The notes below the pieces were generated by a model. The model was not told where the DNA came from, did no database searches, and saw only the letters and a program-made list of their open reading frames with translations. From assembly GCA_963575745.1 (NCBI GenBank), contig CAUYUJ010006335.1, positions 1,102,393 to 1,166,392 of the forward strand: 64,000 nt of DNA, given 5' to 3'. Each line of letters opens with the position of its first letter. Within the stretch, counting starts at the first letter, position 1. The stretch is from Prorocentrum cordatum. Taxonomy: Eukaryota > Sar > Dinophyceae > Prorocentrales > Prorocentraceae. The position numbers and the translations under genes are program-made. This document shows, piece after piece, positions 31,668-43,247 of this stretch.

Positions 31668-34600
31668 GCGCGAGCGATGCTGGAGGAGGTCTGACGCACC
31701 AGGGGGGGGGGAAGGGAGAGGAGAGGGATGGAAAGAGGGGCAGGGTCTTAGTAAAGACAAAATCGTCCCTGTTTGGGTGTTTTTTTCCGGCACTTCGTAG
31801 CTATCCCATTTCCAGCGCCGTGGAAACTCCATGGTTGGGCGCGCTTCTTGCGACCAAGACTTTGTCTGGCTTAATCAACTCAGCCAGACGCGTCCGGGCC
31901 TGCGACTCGCCAAAGACGGGCATACAAGTCTACAGATGGGGCGTTGCGGCAGGCCAGTGCACGGAGTTCTCGCCGCAGGGCTCCCGGGACCTTCGTGTAT
32001 TTTGGGGCTTGTCCCTCCAGGTGCTCCTCGCCTTGATAAACCCAGGCAGCCGCCGAATATCGGCCTCGCTGCCGGGACGCAGCTTTGGCGCGGCGTTGCT
32101 CCTCGCGCGCCAGTCAGCCCCTCGCCACAAGCGTCGCGGAGGGCGTTGGCAGAGCTGCACAAGCGGGGCCGGATTGTGTGTATTTCGGGCCGTAAAACTA
32201 ATGATATCAACATGACGATTGTTGCTTCGCCCCCAGGATCGAGCTCCGGTGTGTGCGCAGACCTCGGTCATGAGTTATGCTTTGGGCCTTTTGTAGAGCC
32301 TGAAATCCTGTTACAATACTCATTGGGCTCGGGGGCATCTTGGGAGCTTCCTGAGTGCATCCTTCCTCCGTGAGGTCTCTTGGAGGTCTCTTTGGGCGGC
32401 AGTCTGCTTTTCTGGTGCTTCGTGGAAGTCTCCTGGGGGAGGGCTCTTCGCGTTCCCCAATTTAGGGGGCCCTCGTGGGCCCATCTTGCCCCTCGGGGGC
32501 CTTACCTGGGCGTTGATTGCGTGCCTCTTGTGCCGTCTCGGGCGAAAGTCACGCGACGCACCCCGGGCCAATAATTCCGAGGACCCGAGAACACTCCACT
32601 CAGTTTCTCGCGGCACGGTGGCGTGCATAAAGAGAGAGGAATTCGAATCTCCGCTTGATCCTGCGGGCTCAGACTGCTTGGGGCCGACTTGGAACATTGG
32701 TCGTTGACCAGAGCACGGGGCTACTGCTTCGATCAGAGCACGATGCACTCGCTTAGATTTCAGCTAGGTGCTGGTATCAACCGAATCGCGTGGAAGTGGA
32801 ATCGATGGCTTCTTGGGCGCACCATCACACTGGCATGGCAAGTCAAAGTCGCCGATCCCCGCCATCCTACGAACCTCCAATGTCCGCTGATTAGCACAAC
32901 GCTCTATTCTAGACGCTTCGCGTAACCACACCAGCAGAGCGGACCCGACAAGTGGTACACCCTTTGCTCGACTGCCGACGATCCCCCTTCTGGTCCGCCC
33001 CTGCCCCCAGTTGACGCTCGCCACTTGACGCTCGCTCAATCGTGATGGATAAGCTGCCTGCGTTGTTCGCCGATGATTTGGTCCACCTCTCTCGGCGGGA
33101 GCCACCTTCGTGCTCCTGGTACTGCACAAGTGGTTCATCCTTTGGCAGTGTTCCAGCCCTCCTGCAGGGTGGTCCATGGCGCTCGGCCGTGCCTGCTGCT
33201 GCGTCCCCCCCGACACTCTGGGTCAGGCAGTCGCAGGTTTCGGACTCCGCGGCTGGGTCGACGTCTCCGTGCATTGGTCGGTTGCTCATGCCCGATCGCG
33301 CCCAGGAGTCCAAGTGAGTGAGGCGTTCCTCGGCTCCCCCTCTTCTGCCCGCGCGTGCTCTCGCCCCCGCCGCCTTTCCTTGCTCTCTCGCCTCCTCGTC
33401 GTGTGTGACGGTGCGGCCTCGCGGGCCCCCCGTGCTGCCACAGCGCAGCTTGGCTCACGCCAGTACGCGCTGGTCAGTACGGTTCGAGCTGGCGCCACAG
33501 TGCGACTTCTCCTCCGTCTGCTTCAGTCTGATGCTTGCGTCCCCGCTCCTGGGTCGCACGCATCTTAATGGGGGGCATGTTGCCTCTTGCAAGTGCACTT
33601 GTTGCATCGGCCCATGCGCCGTCGTAGCTAATTATCTCGCCCTGTGCCCCAGCCGCGCCCGTCCCGTTTTTCGGATATGTCCCTGGAGCCGTCTTTTATA
33701 TATATATATATATATATATAAAAAAAAAAAAAAAAAATGCCAGCTGCATGTGCAGGTGCGAGCTGTCTGTCCGCCGACTCTGGCTGGCGGCGAATTCTCT
33801 TGCAAATTAGCCTCGCCCGTGGCCCGGACGTCGCCTCCGCTCCATGACCGTAGCCTCGGGGCCGCTGACCCAACAAGTAACCACACCAGCTGCCCAACTG
33901 GCGGTAGGCTCTGAGTGCGGGCTCGGCCGCTGTGCTTTAGGCTTGCGCGTTGCTAATTTCACAGGCCCGTGGCCCGGACCTCTCAGCTCGGCGACTGCGA
34001 ATCCGCGTCCGCCCGCGACCCAAAAACACACACACACGCACACACACACACACACAAACGCACCAGCCCATCCAGAGACAATGCCCGGTCGAGCTGCCCT
34101 GATCAGGGATGTGGATGAGGATGCAGTGGAATAGCGGGCTGGGGAAGTCGTCGTGGAGGAGTTGGAGGAGGACGAGGAGGGGAAGGGGAAGGGGGAGGTG
34201 GAGGAGGGAGGAGGGAAGAGAGGAGGAAGGCGAGCAGATTGCCCAGAGGGCTCTCGGATGTCTCTCGGAGTCTCTTGCTTGAGAGCTTCCTGGGGAGTCT
34301 TGGTAGCCTCTTGGCGGTCCTGGAGGGCCCTTGGAGTGTCTGGGGTTTGGGAGCCTCTTGGGAACCTTTTGGGTGGTCTCTTTGCGCATCCTGGGCGCCT
34401 CTTGGGGCCCTCTTGGCGCACTCTTGGGAGCCTTGGGGGCCATGTTGGATCCACGTTGGAGGAGCTCGACCATGAAGGGGAGTGCACCAGATTAGCCTCC
34501 CCCCCCAAAGAGGTCCAGATGGGCCCCAAATTTACGACAGTCCGCGATTCCTACCTTCTCGCCGAGGCCTTCTTGGACGCTCCAACGGGTCGCGAAGCCC

Positions 34601-35906
34601 TCCGTCCAGGTCAAGGTTTGGGGGTAAGGGAACGCTCTAAACCACTCACGCCCTAAAGGGCTGTTGGGATTCACTGAGGTTGTTTGACGTTGGAGGTTTC
34701 GGCAATGAGTAGCGCGCGCTCGTGCGATGCATCACATAAGCCGGCCCGCTTCGCGCGGGCCCATGTGCGGCGGGCACCTGCCTCTGGGCTGGTGCAGACA
34801 CAAGCGAGTTGACTTGCTTCGTAAAGCCCCGAGCATGTCTGAGCTGTTTTTATGGATCCGTATCGCGCACTGGCAGGCGGTTGATCGTCCGTTTTGCGAG
34901 GATTGTCCCACATGATATCTCCACGTCACGAGAATGACGCAACTGTTGGCTGTTGGCAGATTCGCACGGACTGACTCTGAGAGGAGGGGTGGTTTCGAAT
35001 TCCTCAGTCTGAGAACCCGTTTGGAACATCCGGTGTTGAGGTTCGGTCGGGGAATCACGTCGGAGTCTAGAACATTTGTTGCTGTCAGGCAGGTGGGGTT
35101 GCCTTCAGCGCTCGTCTCGCCCAGGCCTGCTGGGCCACAACTGACTTGTTACATTCAACGCACTTGGGGATGGACCCGGGCGTGACGAGCGGAAGGGCCA
35201 GTCTCCGACCCTGGATGCACCACGTAGGAGACAGTTCTTTTCATCCCATGGCGATAGCAGGCGTGACCACTGGGTGGGGGGAAGGGAGAAGGGGAAGGGG
35301 CTGGTCACGTCACGATTCGCTCCGTCGCCGTGTAGGAATGCCTAGGGATGGCTCATTCCCACACGGCGCCAGCGCGAATAGTGACGTGACCAGGGGGGGG
35401 AGGGGGGGGGAGGGGCCAGTCACGAGCGTTCGCGGTTGTATCGCACCACGTAGTTTACACCACATCGCTTGGACCACATAGCCCACACATACACGGTGCA
35501 ACAACTTGCTGTTTGGGGTCCACGCTGGCTGACATGTTTTCACGAGGGGTCACGGCCTCGGGAGCGCGGATCCATTGCTTTTTTCTGCGAGGAACTAGGG
35601 GGACGGCGCACGCGATTAAGCGTGGTGATCGAGCAGGGTTGTCATTAGAAGACTTGCAGATACCCAACCAGACAGCCCTTTACATTTAACGTGCTTCAAC
35701 GTGCCATGGAGCACGGTGATGTTCAGAACTGAGGTATCGAAGGGACACGAGAAAGTTCAATTCAGCGCCTAGCAGCACTGTGGCGGATTAGCCGAGAGAT
35801 ACCAACATGACGGTCAGTAGCCTCTCGTGTTCAAACCAGCTGGCAAAGATATTGGCGACGGCATTTTGCAAAGCTTTAAGCGGGATCCCAAAGCGCTTGT
35901 GGGGCA
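31668..35906 (+). repeat. Array spacer 1 (with 1.13-kb insertion)
   Basis: About 3.1 kb of spacer closely matches 36777-39899, interrupted by the extra segment 32936-34067. It includes CTTGGGAGCC-type repeats (32330-32480 and 34240-34450), a G-rich stretch (35390-35420) and a conserved block just upstream of the next ATG. No gene is called: frames in it are equally open in the shadow strands and are broken between copies. Confidence 0.85.
32936..34067. mobile_element. 1,132-bp segment absent from the paralogous spacer, bounded by 7-bp repeat CACCAGC
   Basis: Spacer 2 reads straight through CGCGTAACCACACCAGCCCATCC-like sequence at 38037-38060, whereas spacer 1 has 1,132 extra bp between two CACCAGC copies (32929-32935 and 34061-34067). 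The insert is C/T-rich, holds (TA)n followed by 17 A (33697-33737), and ends in a CA tract (34023-34058). No transposase is encoded. A 7-bp target duplication fits an insertion; loss from spacer 2 by recombination between short repeats is the alternative. Similar junction sequence occurs at 16737. Confidence 0.6.
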
Positions 35907-36776
35907 ATGGCTCCGATCAGTCGTGTCGCTGCCTTCTTAGCGCTCATTGTGAAGGTCAACGCCGACTTTCCTTGTGGTGATTATGACCTGTCGCCCGCAG
36001 CAGGCAACCCCGTGTGCGGTGTGGATCAATCAGCCTGTGACGAGACAATCTGTTGCGCAGCAGGGACGAGCGCCCCGACCTCTGCACCGACGCCCATGCC
36101 TCCGACCGATGCGCCGACGCCGGCGCCTCCGACCTATGCGCCGACGCCGGCGCCTCCGACCTACGCACCGACGCCGGCGCCTCCGACCTACGCACCGACG
36201 CCCGCGCCGACGGCTGCGACGGCTGCGCCGACTCCGGCGCCTCCGACCTACGCGCCGACGCCGGCGCCGACGGCCGCGCCGGGGACGCCAGCGCCGACGG
36301 CCGCGCCAACGGCCGCGCCGACGGCAGTGCCGACGGCCGCTCCGACGGCCGCGCCGACGGCCGCGCCGACGCATGCGCCGACGAGTGCACCGACAGCTGC
36401 GCCGACGCCGGTGCCTCCGACCCACGCGCCGACGTCGGCGCCGACGGCCGCGCCGACGCCGATGCCTCCGACCTACGCACCGACCCACGCACCGACGGCC
36501 GCGCCGACGCCGATGCCTCCGACCTACGCGCCGACGCCGGCGCCTCCGACCTACGCACCGACGCCCGCGCCGACGGCTGCGCCGACCCACGCACCGACGG
36601 CAATGCCGACGGCCGCACCGACGCCGATGCCTCCAACAAACGCGCCGACGCCGGCGCCGACTAGCGCCTTCACGTGTGATGACTACGACAACCTACCCGC
36701 CGCGAGCTTCGGGAAGCGCGACGTCGTCGGCGCCACCTCGGCCATCATGTGCGTCCTCGCCGCAATGTGGGCCTAA
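35907..36776 (+). CDS. Mucin-like secreted protein with Pro/Thr/Ala repeats, array copy 2 (intact)
   Basis: 289 codons, intact. Residues 1-19 (MAPISRVAAFLALIVKVNA) form a signal peptide with probable cleavage after VNA. A short Cys-rich segment follows (FPCGDYDL, GNPVCGVDQSACDETICC). Then about 200 residues are made of APTPAPPTYAPT and APTAAPT units, rich in Thr and Pro and likely O-glycosylated if secreted. The C-terminus, TSAFTCDDYDN, AASFGKRD and the short hydrophobic VVGATSAIMCVLAAMWA, resembles a GPI-anchor signal. I infer a surface or cell-covering glycoprotein. The ATG is chosen because copies at 21810 and 39900 share it and its upstream 70 bp. Copies 1 and 3 lie either side in the same orientation. 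No known family name is assigned. Confidence 0.75.
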   Translation: MAPISRVAAFLALIVKVNADFPCGDYDLSPAAGNPVCGVDQSACDETICCAAGTSAPTSAPTPMPPTDAPTPAPPTYAPTPAPPTYAPTPAPPTYAPTPAPTAATAAPTPAPPTYAPTPAPTAAPGTPAPTAAPTAAPTAVPTAAPTAAPTAAPTHAPTSAPTAAPTPVPPTHAPTSAPTAAPTPMPPTYAPTHAPTAAPTPMPPTYAPTPAPPTYAPTPAPTAAPTHAPTAMPTAAPTPMPPTNAPTPAPTSAFTCDDYDNLPAASFGKRDVVGATSAIMCVLAAMWA

Positions 36777-39700
36777 GCGCGACTGATGCAGGAGGAGGTC
36801 TGACGCACCACGGGGGGTGGGAAGGGGGAGGAGAGGGATGGAAAGAGGGGTAGGAGCTTAATAGAGACAAAATCGTCACCCAGTGGTCCCTGTTTTGGTG
36901 CTTTCCCTGCACCTCGTGGCTATCCCATTTCCAGCGCCATGAAAACTCCATGGCTGGGCACGCTTCTTGCGACCAAGACTCTGTCTGGCTTAATCAACTC
37001 AGTCAGACGTGTCTGGGCCTGTGACTCGTCAAAGACGGGTATACAAGTCTGCAGAAGGGATGCTGCGGCAGGCCGGTGCACGGAGTTCTCGCCGCAGGGC
37101 TCCCGGGATTTTCGTGCATTTCGGGGCCTGTCCTTTCAGGTACTCCTCGGCGAGGAATCCTCGCCTTGAGAGACCCAGGCAGCGGCCGAATATCGGCCTC
37201 GCTGCCGGGACACAGCTTTGGCACGGCATTGCCCCTCGTGCGTCAGCCAGCCCCTCGCCGCAGGCGTCGCAGAGGGCTTTGGCAGAGCTGCACAAGCGGG
37301 GCCGGACGAAGTATTTCGGGCCGAAAAATTGGTGTTATCAACATGCATGACGGTTATTGCTTCGCTCCCAGGATCAAGTTCTGGTGTGTGCGCAGCTTGG
37401 GGCTCTCTTGTAGAGCCTGAAAACCTGTTGCAATACTCATTGGGCTCGGGGGCATCTTGGGAGCTTCCTGAGTGCATCCTTCCTCCGTGAGGTCTCTTGG
37501 AGGCCTCTTTGGGCGGCAGTCTGCTTTTCTGGTGCTTCGTGGAAGTCTCCTGGGGGAGGGCTCTTCGCGTTCCCCATTTGGGGGCCCTCGTGGGCCATCT
37601 TGCCCCTTGGGGGCCTTACCTGGGCGTTTATTGTGTGCCTCTTGTGCCGTCTCGGGCGAAAGTCACGCGACGCACCCCAGCCCAATACTTCCGAGGACCC
37701 GAGAACACTCCACTCAGTTTCTCGCGGCACGGTGGCGTGCATAAAGAGAGAGGAATACGAATCTCCGCTTGATCCTGCGGGCTCAGACTGCTTGGAGCCG
37801 ACTTGGAACATTGGTCGTTGACCAGAGCACGGGGCTACTGCTTCGATCAGAGCGCGATTCACTCGCTTAAATTTCAGCTAGGTGCTGGTATCAACCGAAT
37901 CGCGTGGAAGTGTAATCGATGGCTCTTTGGGCGCACCATCACACTGGCATGGCAAGTCAAAATCGCCGATCCCCGCCATCCTCCGAACCTCCAATGTCCG
38001 CTGATTAGCACAACGCTCTATTCTAGACGCTTCGCGTAACCACACCAGCCCATCCAGAGACAATGCCCGGTCGAGCTGCCCTGATCAGGGATGTGGATGA
38101 GGATGCAGTGGAATAGCGGGCTGGGGAAGTCGTCGTGGAGGAGTTGGAGGAGGACGAGGAGGGGAAGGGGAAGGGGGAGGTGGAGGAGGGAGGAGGGAAG
38201 AGAGGAGGAAGGCGAGCAGATTGCCCAGAGGCCTCTCGGATGTCTCTCGGAGTCTCTTGCTTGAGAGCTTCCTGGGGAGTCTTGGCAGCCTCTTGGCGGT
38301 CCTGGAGGGCTCTTGGAGTGTCTGGGGTTTGGGAGCCTCTTGGGAACCTTTTGGGGGGTCTCTTTGCGCATCCTGGGCGCCTCTTGGGGCCCTCTTGGCG
38401 CACTCTTGGGAGCCTTGGGGGCCATGTTGGATCCACGTTGGAGGAGCTCGACCAAGAAGGGGAGTGCACCAGATTAGCCTCCCCCCCCAAAGAGGTCCAG
38501 ATGGGCCCCAAACTTACGACAGTCAGCGATTCCTACCTTCTCGCCGAGGCCTTCTTGGACGCTCCAACGGGTCGCGAAGCCCTCCGTCCAGGTCAAGGTT
38601 TGGGCTTAATTAAGGGAACGCTCTAAACCACTCACGCCCTAAAGGGCTGTTGGGATTCACTGAGGTTGTTTGACGTTGGAGGTTTCGGCAATGAGTAGCG
38701 CGCGCTCGTGCGATGCATCACATAAGCCGGCCCGCTTCGCGCGGGCCCATGTGCGGCGGGCACCTGCCTCTGGGCTGGTGCAGACACCAGCGAGTTGACT
38801 TGCTTCGTAAAGCCCCGAGCATGTCTGAGCTGTTCTTATGGATCCGTATCGCGCACTGGCAGGCGGTTGATCGTCCGTTCTGCGAGGATTGTCCCACATG
38901 ATATCTCCACGTCACGAGAATGACGCAACTGTTGGCAGATTCGCACGGACTGACTCTGAGAGGAGGGGTGGTTTCGAATTCCTCAGTCTGAGAACCCCTT
39001 TGGAACACCCGGTGTTGAGGTTCGGTCGGGGAATCACGTCGGAGTCTAGAACATTTGTTGCTGTCAGGCAGGTGGGGTTGCCTTCAGCGCTCGTCTTGCC
39101 CAGGCCTGCTGGGCCACAACTGACTTGTTACATTCAACGCACTTGGGGATGGACCCGGGGTGACGAGCGGAAGGACCAGTCTCCTACCTTGGATGCACCA
39201 CGTAGGAGACAGTTCTTTTCATCCCATGGCGATAGCAGGCGTGACCACTGGGTGGGGGGAAGGGAGGAGCGGAGGGGGCTGGTCACGTCACGATTCGCGC
39301 CGTCGCCGCGTAGGAATGCCTAGGGATGGCTCATCCCCACACGGCGCCAGCGCGAATAGTGACGTCACCAGGGGGGGAGGGGGGGGAGGGGCCAGTCACG
39401 GGCGTTCGCGCGAATAATAGAAAAGGTGTGGTATCGCACCACGTAGTTTACACCACATCGCTTGGACCACATAGCCCACACATCCACGGTGCAACAACTT
39501 GCTGTTTGGGGTCCACGCTGGCTGACATGTTTTCACGAGGGATCACGTCCTCGGGAGCGCGGATCTATTGCTTTTTTCTGCGAGGAACTAGGGGGACGGC
39601 GCACGCGATTAAGCGTGGTGATCGAGCAGGGTTGTCATTAGAAGACTTGCAGATACCCAACCAGACAGCCCTTTACATTTCACGCGCCTCAACGTGCCAT

Positions 39701-39899
39701 GGAGCACGGTGATGTTCAGATCTGAGGTATCGAAGGGACACGAGAAAGTTCAATTCAGCGCCTAGCAGCACTGTGGCGGATTAGCCGAGAGATACCAACA
39801 TGACGGTCAGTAGCCTCTCGTGTTCAAACCAGCTGGCAAAGATATTGGCGACGGCATTTTGCAAAGCCTTAAGCGGGATCCCAAAGCGCTTGTGGGGCA
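36777..39899 (+). repeat. Array spacer 2 (uninterrupted)
   Basis: 3.1-kb spacer between copies 2 and 3; it is the reference for the insertion in spacer 1. It contains the CTTGGGAGCC-type stretch (38240-38430), G-rich runs near 39370-39390, and upstream of the ATG a block shared with 35830-35906 and, in part, 21744-21809. The promoter cannot be identified; dinoflagellate genes lack recognisable core promoters. Confidence 0.85.
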
Positions 39900-40867
39900 A
39901 TGGCTCCGATCAGTCGTGTCGCTGCCTTCTTAGCGCTCATTGTGAAGGTCAACGCCGACTTTCCTTGTGGTGACTATGACCTGTCGCCCGCAGCAGGCAA
40001 CCCCGTGTGCGGTGTGGATCAATCAGTCTGTGACGAAACAATCTGTTGCGCAGCAGGGACAAGCGCCCCGACCTCTGCACCGACACCCATGCCTCCGACC
40101 GATGCGCCGACGCCGGCGCCTCCGACCTACGCGCCGACGCCAGCGCCTCCGACCTACGCACCGACGCCGGCGCCTCCGACCTACGCACCGACGCACGCGC
40201 CGACGGCTGCGCCGACTCCGGTGCCTCCGACCTACGCGCCGACTCCGGCGCCTCCGACCTACGCGCCGACGCCGGCGCCTCCGACCTACGCACCGACGCC
40301 GCGCCTCCGACCTACGCACCGACGCACGCGCCGACGGCTGCGCCGACTCCGGTGCCTCCGACCTACGCGCCGACTCCGGCGCCTCCGACCTACGCGCCGA
40401 CGCCGGCGCCGACGGCCGCGCCGGGGACGCCAGCGCCGACGGCCGCGCCAACGGCCGCGCCGACGGCAGTGCCGACGGCCGCTCCGACGGCCGCGCCGAC
40501 GGCCGCGCCGACGCATGCGCCGACGAGTGCGCCGACGGCCGCGCCGAGGCCGGTGCCTCCGACATACGCACCGACCCACGCACCGACGGCCGCGCCGACG
40601 CCGATGCCTCCGACCTACGCGCCGACGCCGGCGCCTCCGACCTACGCACCGACGCCCGCGTCGACGGCTGCACCGACCCACGCACCGACAGCAATGCCGA
40701 CGGCCGCACCGACGCCGATGCCTCCAACAAACGCGCCGACGCCGGCGCCGACTAGCGCCTTCACATGTGATGACTACGACAACCTACAAGAAGCGAGCTT
40801 CGGGAAGCGCGACGTCGTCGGCGCCACCTCGGCCATCATGTGCGTCCTCGCCGCAGTGTGGGCCTGA
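39900..40867 (+). pseudogene. Mucin-like secreted protein gene, array copy 3 (1-bp frameshift)
   Basis: Same signal peptide and Cys-rich segment as copy 2, with a longer repeat region. A G is missing near 40299 (GCCGCGCC where the other units read GCCGGCGCC), so the frame from the ATG becomes Arg-rich and runs to 40877, while the original frame reads on to the conserved end (CDDYDN, EASFGKRDVVGATSAIMC) and stops at 40867. Without that change the product would be about 320 residues. A single-base consensus error is as likely as a true mutation, so the gene may be functional. Confidence 0.8.
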
Positions 40868-40877
40868 GCGCGACTGA

Positions 40878-41555
40878 TGCAGGGGAGGAGAGGGATGGAA
40901 AGAGGGGTAGGAGCTTAATAGAGACAAAATCGTCACCCAGTGGTCCCTGTTTTGGTGTTTTCCCTGCACCTCGTGGCTATCCCATTTCCAGCGCCATGAA
41001 AACTCCATGGCTGGGCACGCTTCTTGCGACCAAGACTCTGTCTGGCTTAATCAACTCAGTCAGACGTGTCTGGGCCTGTGACTCGTCAAAGACGGGTATA
41101 CAAGTCTACAGAAGGGATGCTGCGGCAGGCCGGTGCACGGAGTTCTCGCCGCAGGGCTCCCGGGATTTTCGTGCATTTCGGGGCCTGTCCTTTCAGGTAC
41201 TCCTCGGCGAGGAATCCTCGCCTTGAGAGACCCAGGCAGCGGCCGAATATCGGCCTCGCTGCCGGGACACAGCTTTGGCACGGCATTGCCCCTCGTGCGT
41301 CAGTCAGCCCCTCGCCGCAGGCGTCGCAGAGGGCTTTGGCAGAGCTGCACAAGCGGGGCCGGACGAACTGTGTGTATTTCGGGCCGAAAAATTGGTGATA
41401 TAAACATGACGGTTATTGCTTCGCTCCCAGGATCGAGCTTTGGTGTGTGGGCAGACCTCGGTCATGAGTTATGCTTGGGGCCTCTTGTAGAGCCTGAAAA
41501 CCTGTAGTCATACTCCTCTGGCATCGGGGGCATATTGGGAGCTTCCTGAATGCAT
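40878..41555 (+). repeat. Array spacer 3, truncated
   Basis: Matches the first about 650 bp of spacers 1 and 2 (with a small deletion just after the stop codon) and loses similarity near 41555, shortly before an AT/CA tract, which marks the right end of the tandem array. Confidence 0.8.
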
Positions 41556-41587
41556 CCCGACGAGATTTGTGTACTCCGGGCCAAATG

Positions 41588-41607
41588 ATATATACATACA
41601 CACACAT

Positions 41608-41646
<39 letters not shown>

Positions 41647-41648
41647 AC
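41588..41648. repeat. AT/CA microsatellite
   Basis: TATATACATACACACACAT and a TA run form about 60 bp at the junction between the gene array and the next satellite block. Confidence 0.9.
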
Positions 41649-41859
41649 GGCGCACCGGGTCCGGGGGCCCGGGGCCGGGACCTCGACCACAAATGTGGGC
41701 CCCGGGGGGCCCGGAGGCTCGTCGGACCGCCGGACGCCGTCCAAGATCGTTCGCAGGCGGCTTCGGAACGCGCTCCGATGGCTCCAGATGCCTTCCAAGA
41801 CGCCTGTCATGACACCAAGAAGGTCCCAGAAGCCTCCAAGACGCTCCGAGAGGCAGCCC

Positions 41860-42930
41860 AAGAGAGGCCCAAGAAGCAAAAATCGTGCCATTCCTATGGG
41901 AAAAGCGTATATGTTTCGCATGTTCGCCTCTTGGGCTTTCACCGCGTCCAAGACGGCCCAAGAGGCGCCCAAGACGGTCTACGAGGCCTCCGGGAGCGCT
42001 CCAAGGCTGCGCACGAGTGGCCCAGGACGGCCCCAAGACGGCCGAAGAGAGCCCCAAGACGAGTTCGAGAGGGGTCCCAGACGGAGAAAGCCAACCTCGA
42101 ATTCCGAGCTTCCGGCCCAAGAGGCTCCAGGAGGCGCCAAAATGCCGCCAAGAGGCGCCAAAAGGCTCCCAAAAGCACCCCAAGACGTTCCGAGAGGCAC
42201 CCCAAGAGAGGTCCAAGAAACAAAAATCGTGCCATTCCTATGGGAAAGCGTATATTTTTCGCATGTTCGCATCTTGGGCTTTCACCGCGTCCAAGACGGC
42301 CCAAGAGGCCTCCAAGACGGCCTAGGAGGCCTCCGGGAGCGCTCCAAGGCTGCGCACGAGTGGCTCAGGACGGCCCCAAGACGGCCCAAGAGAACCCCAA
42401 GACGATTTCGAGAGGGGTCCCAGAAGGAGAAAGCCACTCTCGAATTCCGAGCTTCCGGCCCAACATATCCCAGGAGGCGCCAAAACGCCGCCCAGATGCG
42501 CCAAAAGGCTTCCGAAATCAGCCCAAGACGTTCCGAGAGGCACCCCAAGAGAGGTCCAAGAAACAAAAATCGTGCCATTCCTATGGGATATCGTATATTT
42601 TTCGCATGTTCGCATCTTGGGCTTTCACCGCGTCCAAGACGGCCCAAGAGGCCTCCAAGACCGCCCCAAGACGGCCCAAGAAGCTTCCAAGAGGGCCCCA
42701 GGACAGCCCAAGAGGGCCCCAAGACGGCCCAAGAGGCGCCCAAGATGGCCCAAGAGGGCCCCAAGACGGGCCCAAGAGGGGGCCCAGAGGGGGACCACGA
42801 ACCGCAAGCTCGAGCCTTCCGCCCCAAGAGGCCGCCAGGAGGCCCCAAGGAGGCCCCTCAAGAGGCCCCAGGAGACCCCCAAGAGGCCCAAAGGAGGCCC
42901 CGAGAAGCCCCAAATCGGCCCCAAACGGGA
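41860..42930 (+). repeat. About 342-bp tandem satellite
   Basis: Units begin at about 41865, 42210 and 42552 with AGAGGNCCAAGAANCAAAAA, followed by TCGTGCCATTCCTATGGG, CGCATGTTCGC, CTTGGGCTTTCACCGCGTCC and CCAAGACGGCCCAAGAGGC-type repeats. A further unit start occurs at 43250 after an interrupting segment. Long plus-strand frames (539 and 403 codons) run through the array because its period (342) is a multiple of three; I do not call them genes. Confidence 0.85.
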
Positions 42931-42934
42931 AACG

Positions 42935-43247
42935 AAACGCTGCTGCATCCACACTTCTGGGTATGTATCTTTCTGTGCTGCACTCTTGACCCTACGAGTT
43001 GCGGGACCATTCCAGCAGTAGCCTTCGTGCTTTGCAGTGCACGCCCGCGAGACAGCCATTCGCAGGCCCGATGCGGCAGGCATGGCGTCGGGCCGCGAGC
43101 GCTCCGAGTTTCACCTCCTGCGAATGCGGCAGGGTGTACGTGGCCGCTGCACTGTCCAAGAGTCGACACAACAAAGCGTTGCTGTTGAGGCTGCGAGTTT
43201 CTCGCGCTGGTTTATGAGTGCCAGGGCGCACGAACAAAAAAAAAAAA
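42935..43247 (+). mobile_element. Candidate retroposed insert ending in A12
   Basis: About 300 bp of non-repeat sequence, ending in 12 A (43236-43247), splits the 342-bp satellite, whose next unit starts right after the A tract. A short A-tailed insert in a tandem array looks like a retroposed RNA or SINE-like sequence. No internal promoter or target duplication could be made out. Confidence 0.4.

Noticed and set aside
32936-34067. The 1.13-kb segment as a spliceosomal intron
   Set aside because: No coding sequence spans it and the left edge lacks a clear GT, so it is kept as an insertion only.
36030-36786. Arg-rich and Asp/Ala-rich ORFs overlapping the mucin-like gene
   Set aside because: Shadow frames of the stop-free GCCGACGCC repeat; only the Ala-Pro-Thr frame has the signal peptide and a conserved C-terminus.
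41569-43188. Plus-strand ORFs of 539 and 403 codons
   Set aside because: The satellite period is a multiple of three, so both frames stay open through the array; composition is pure repeat.
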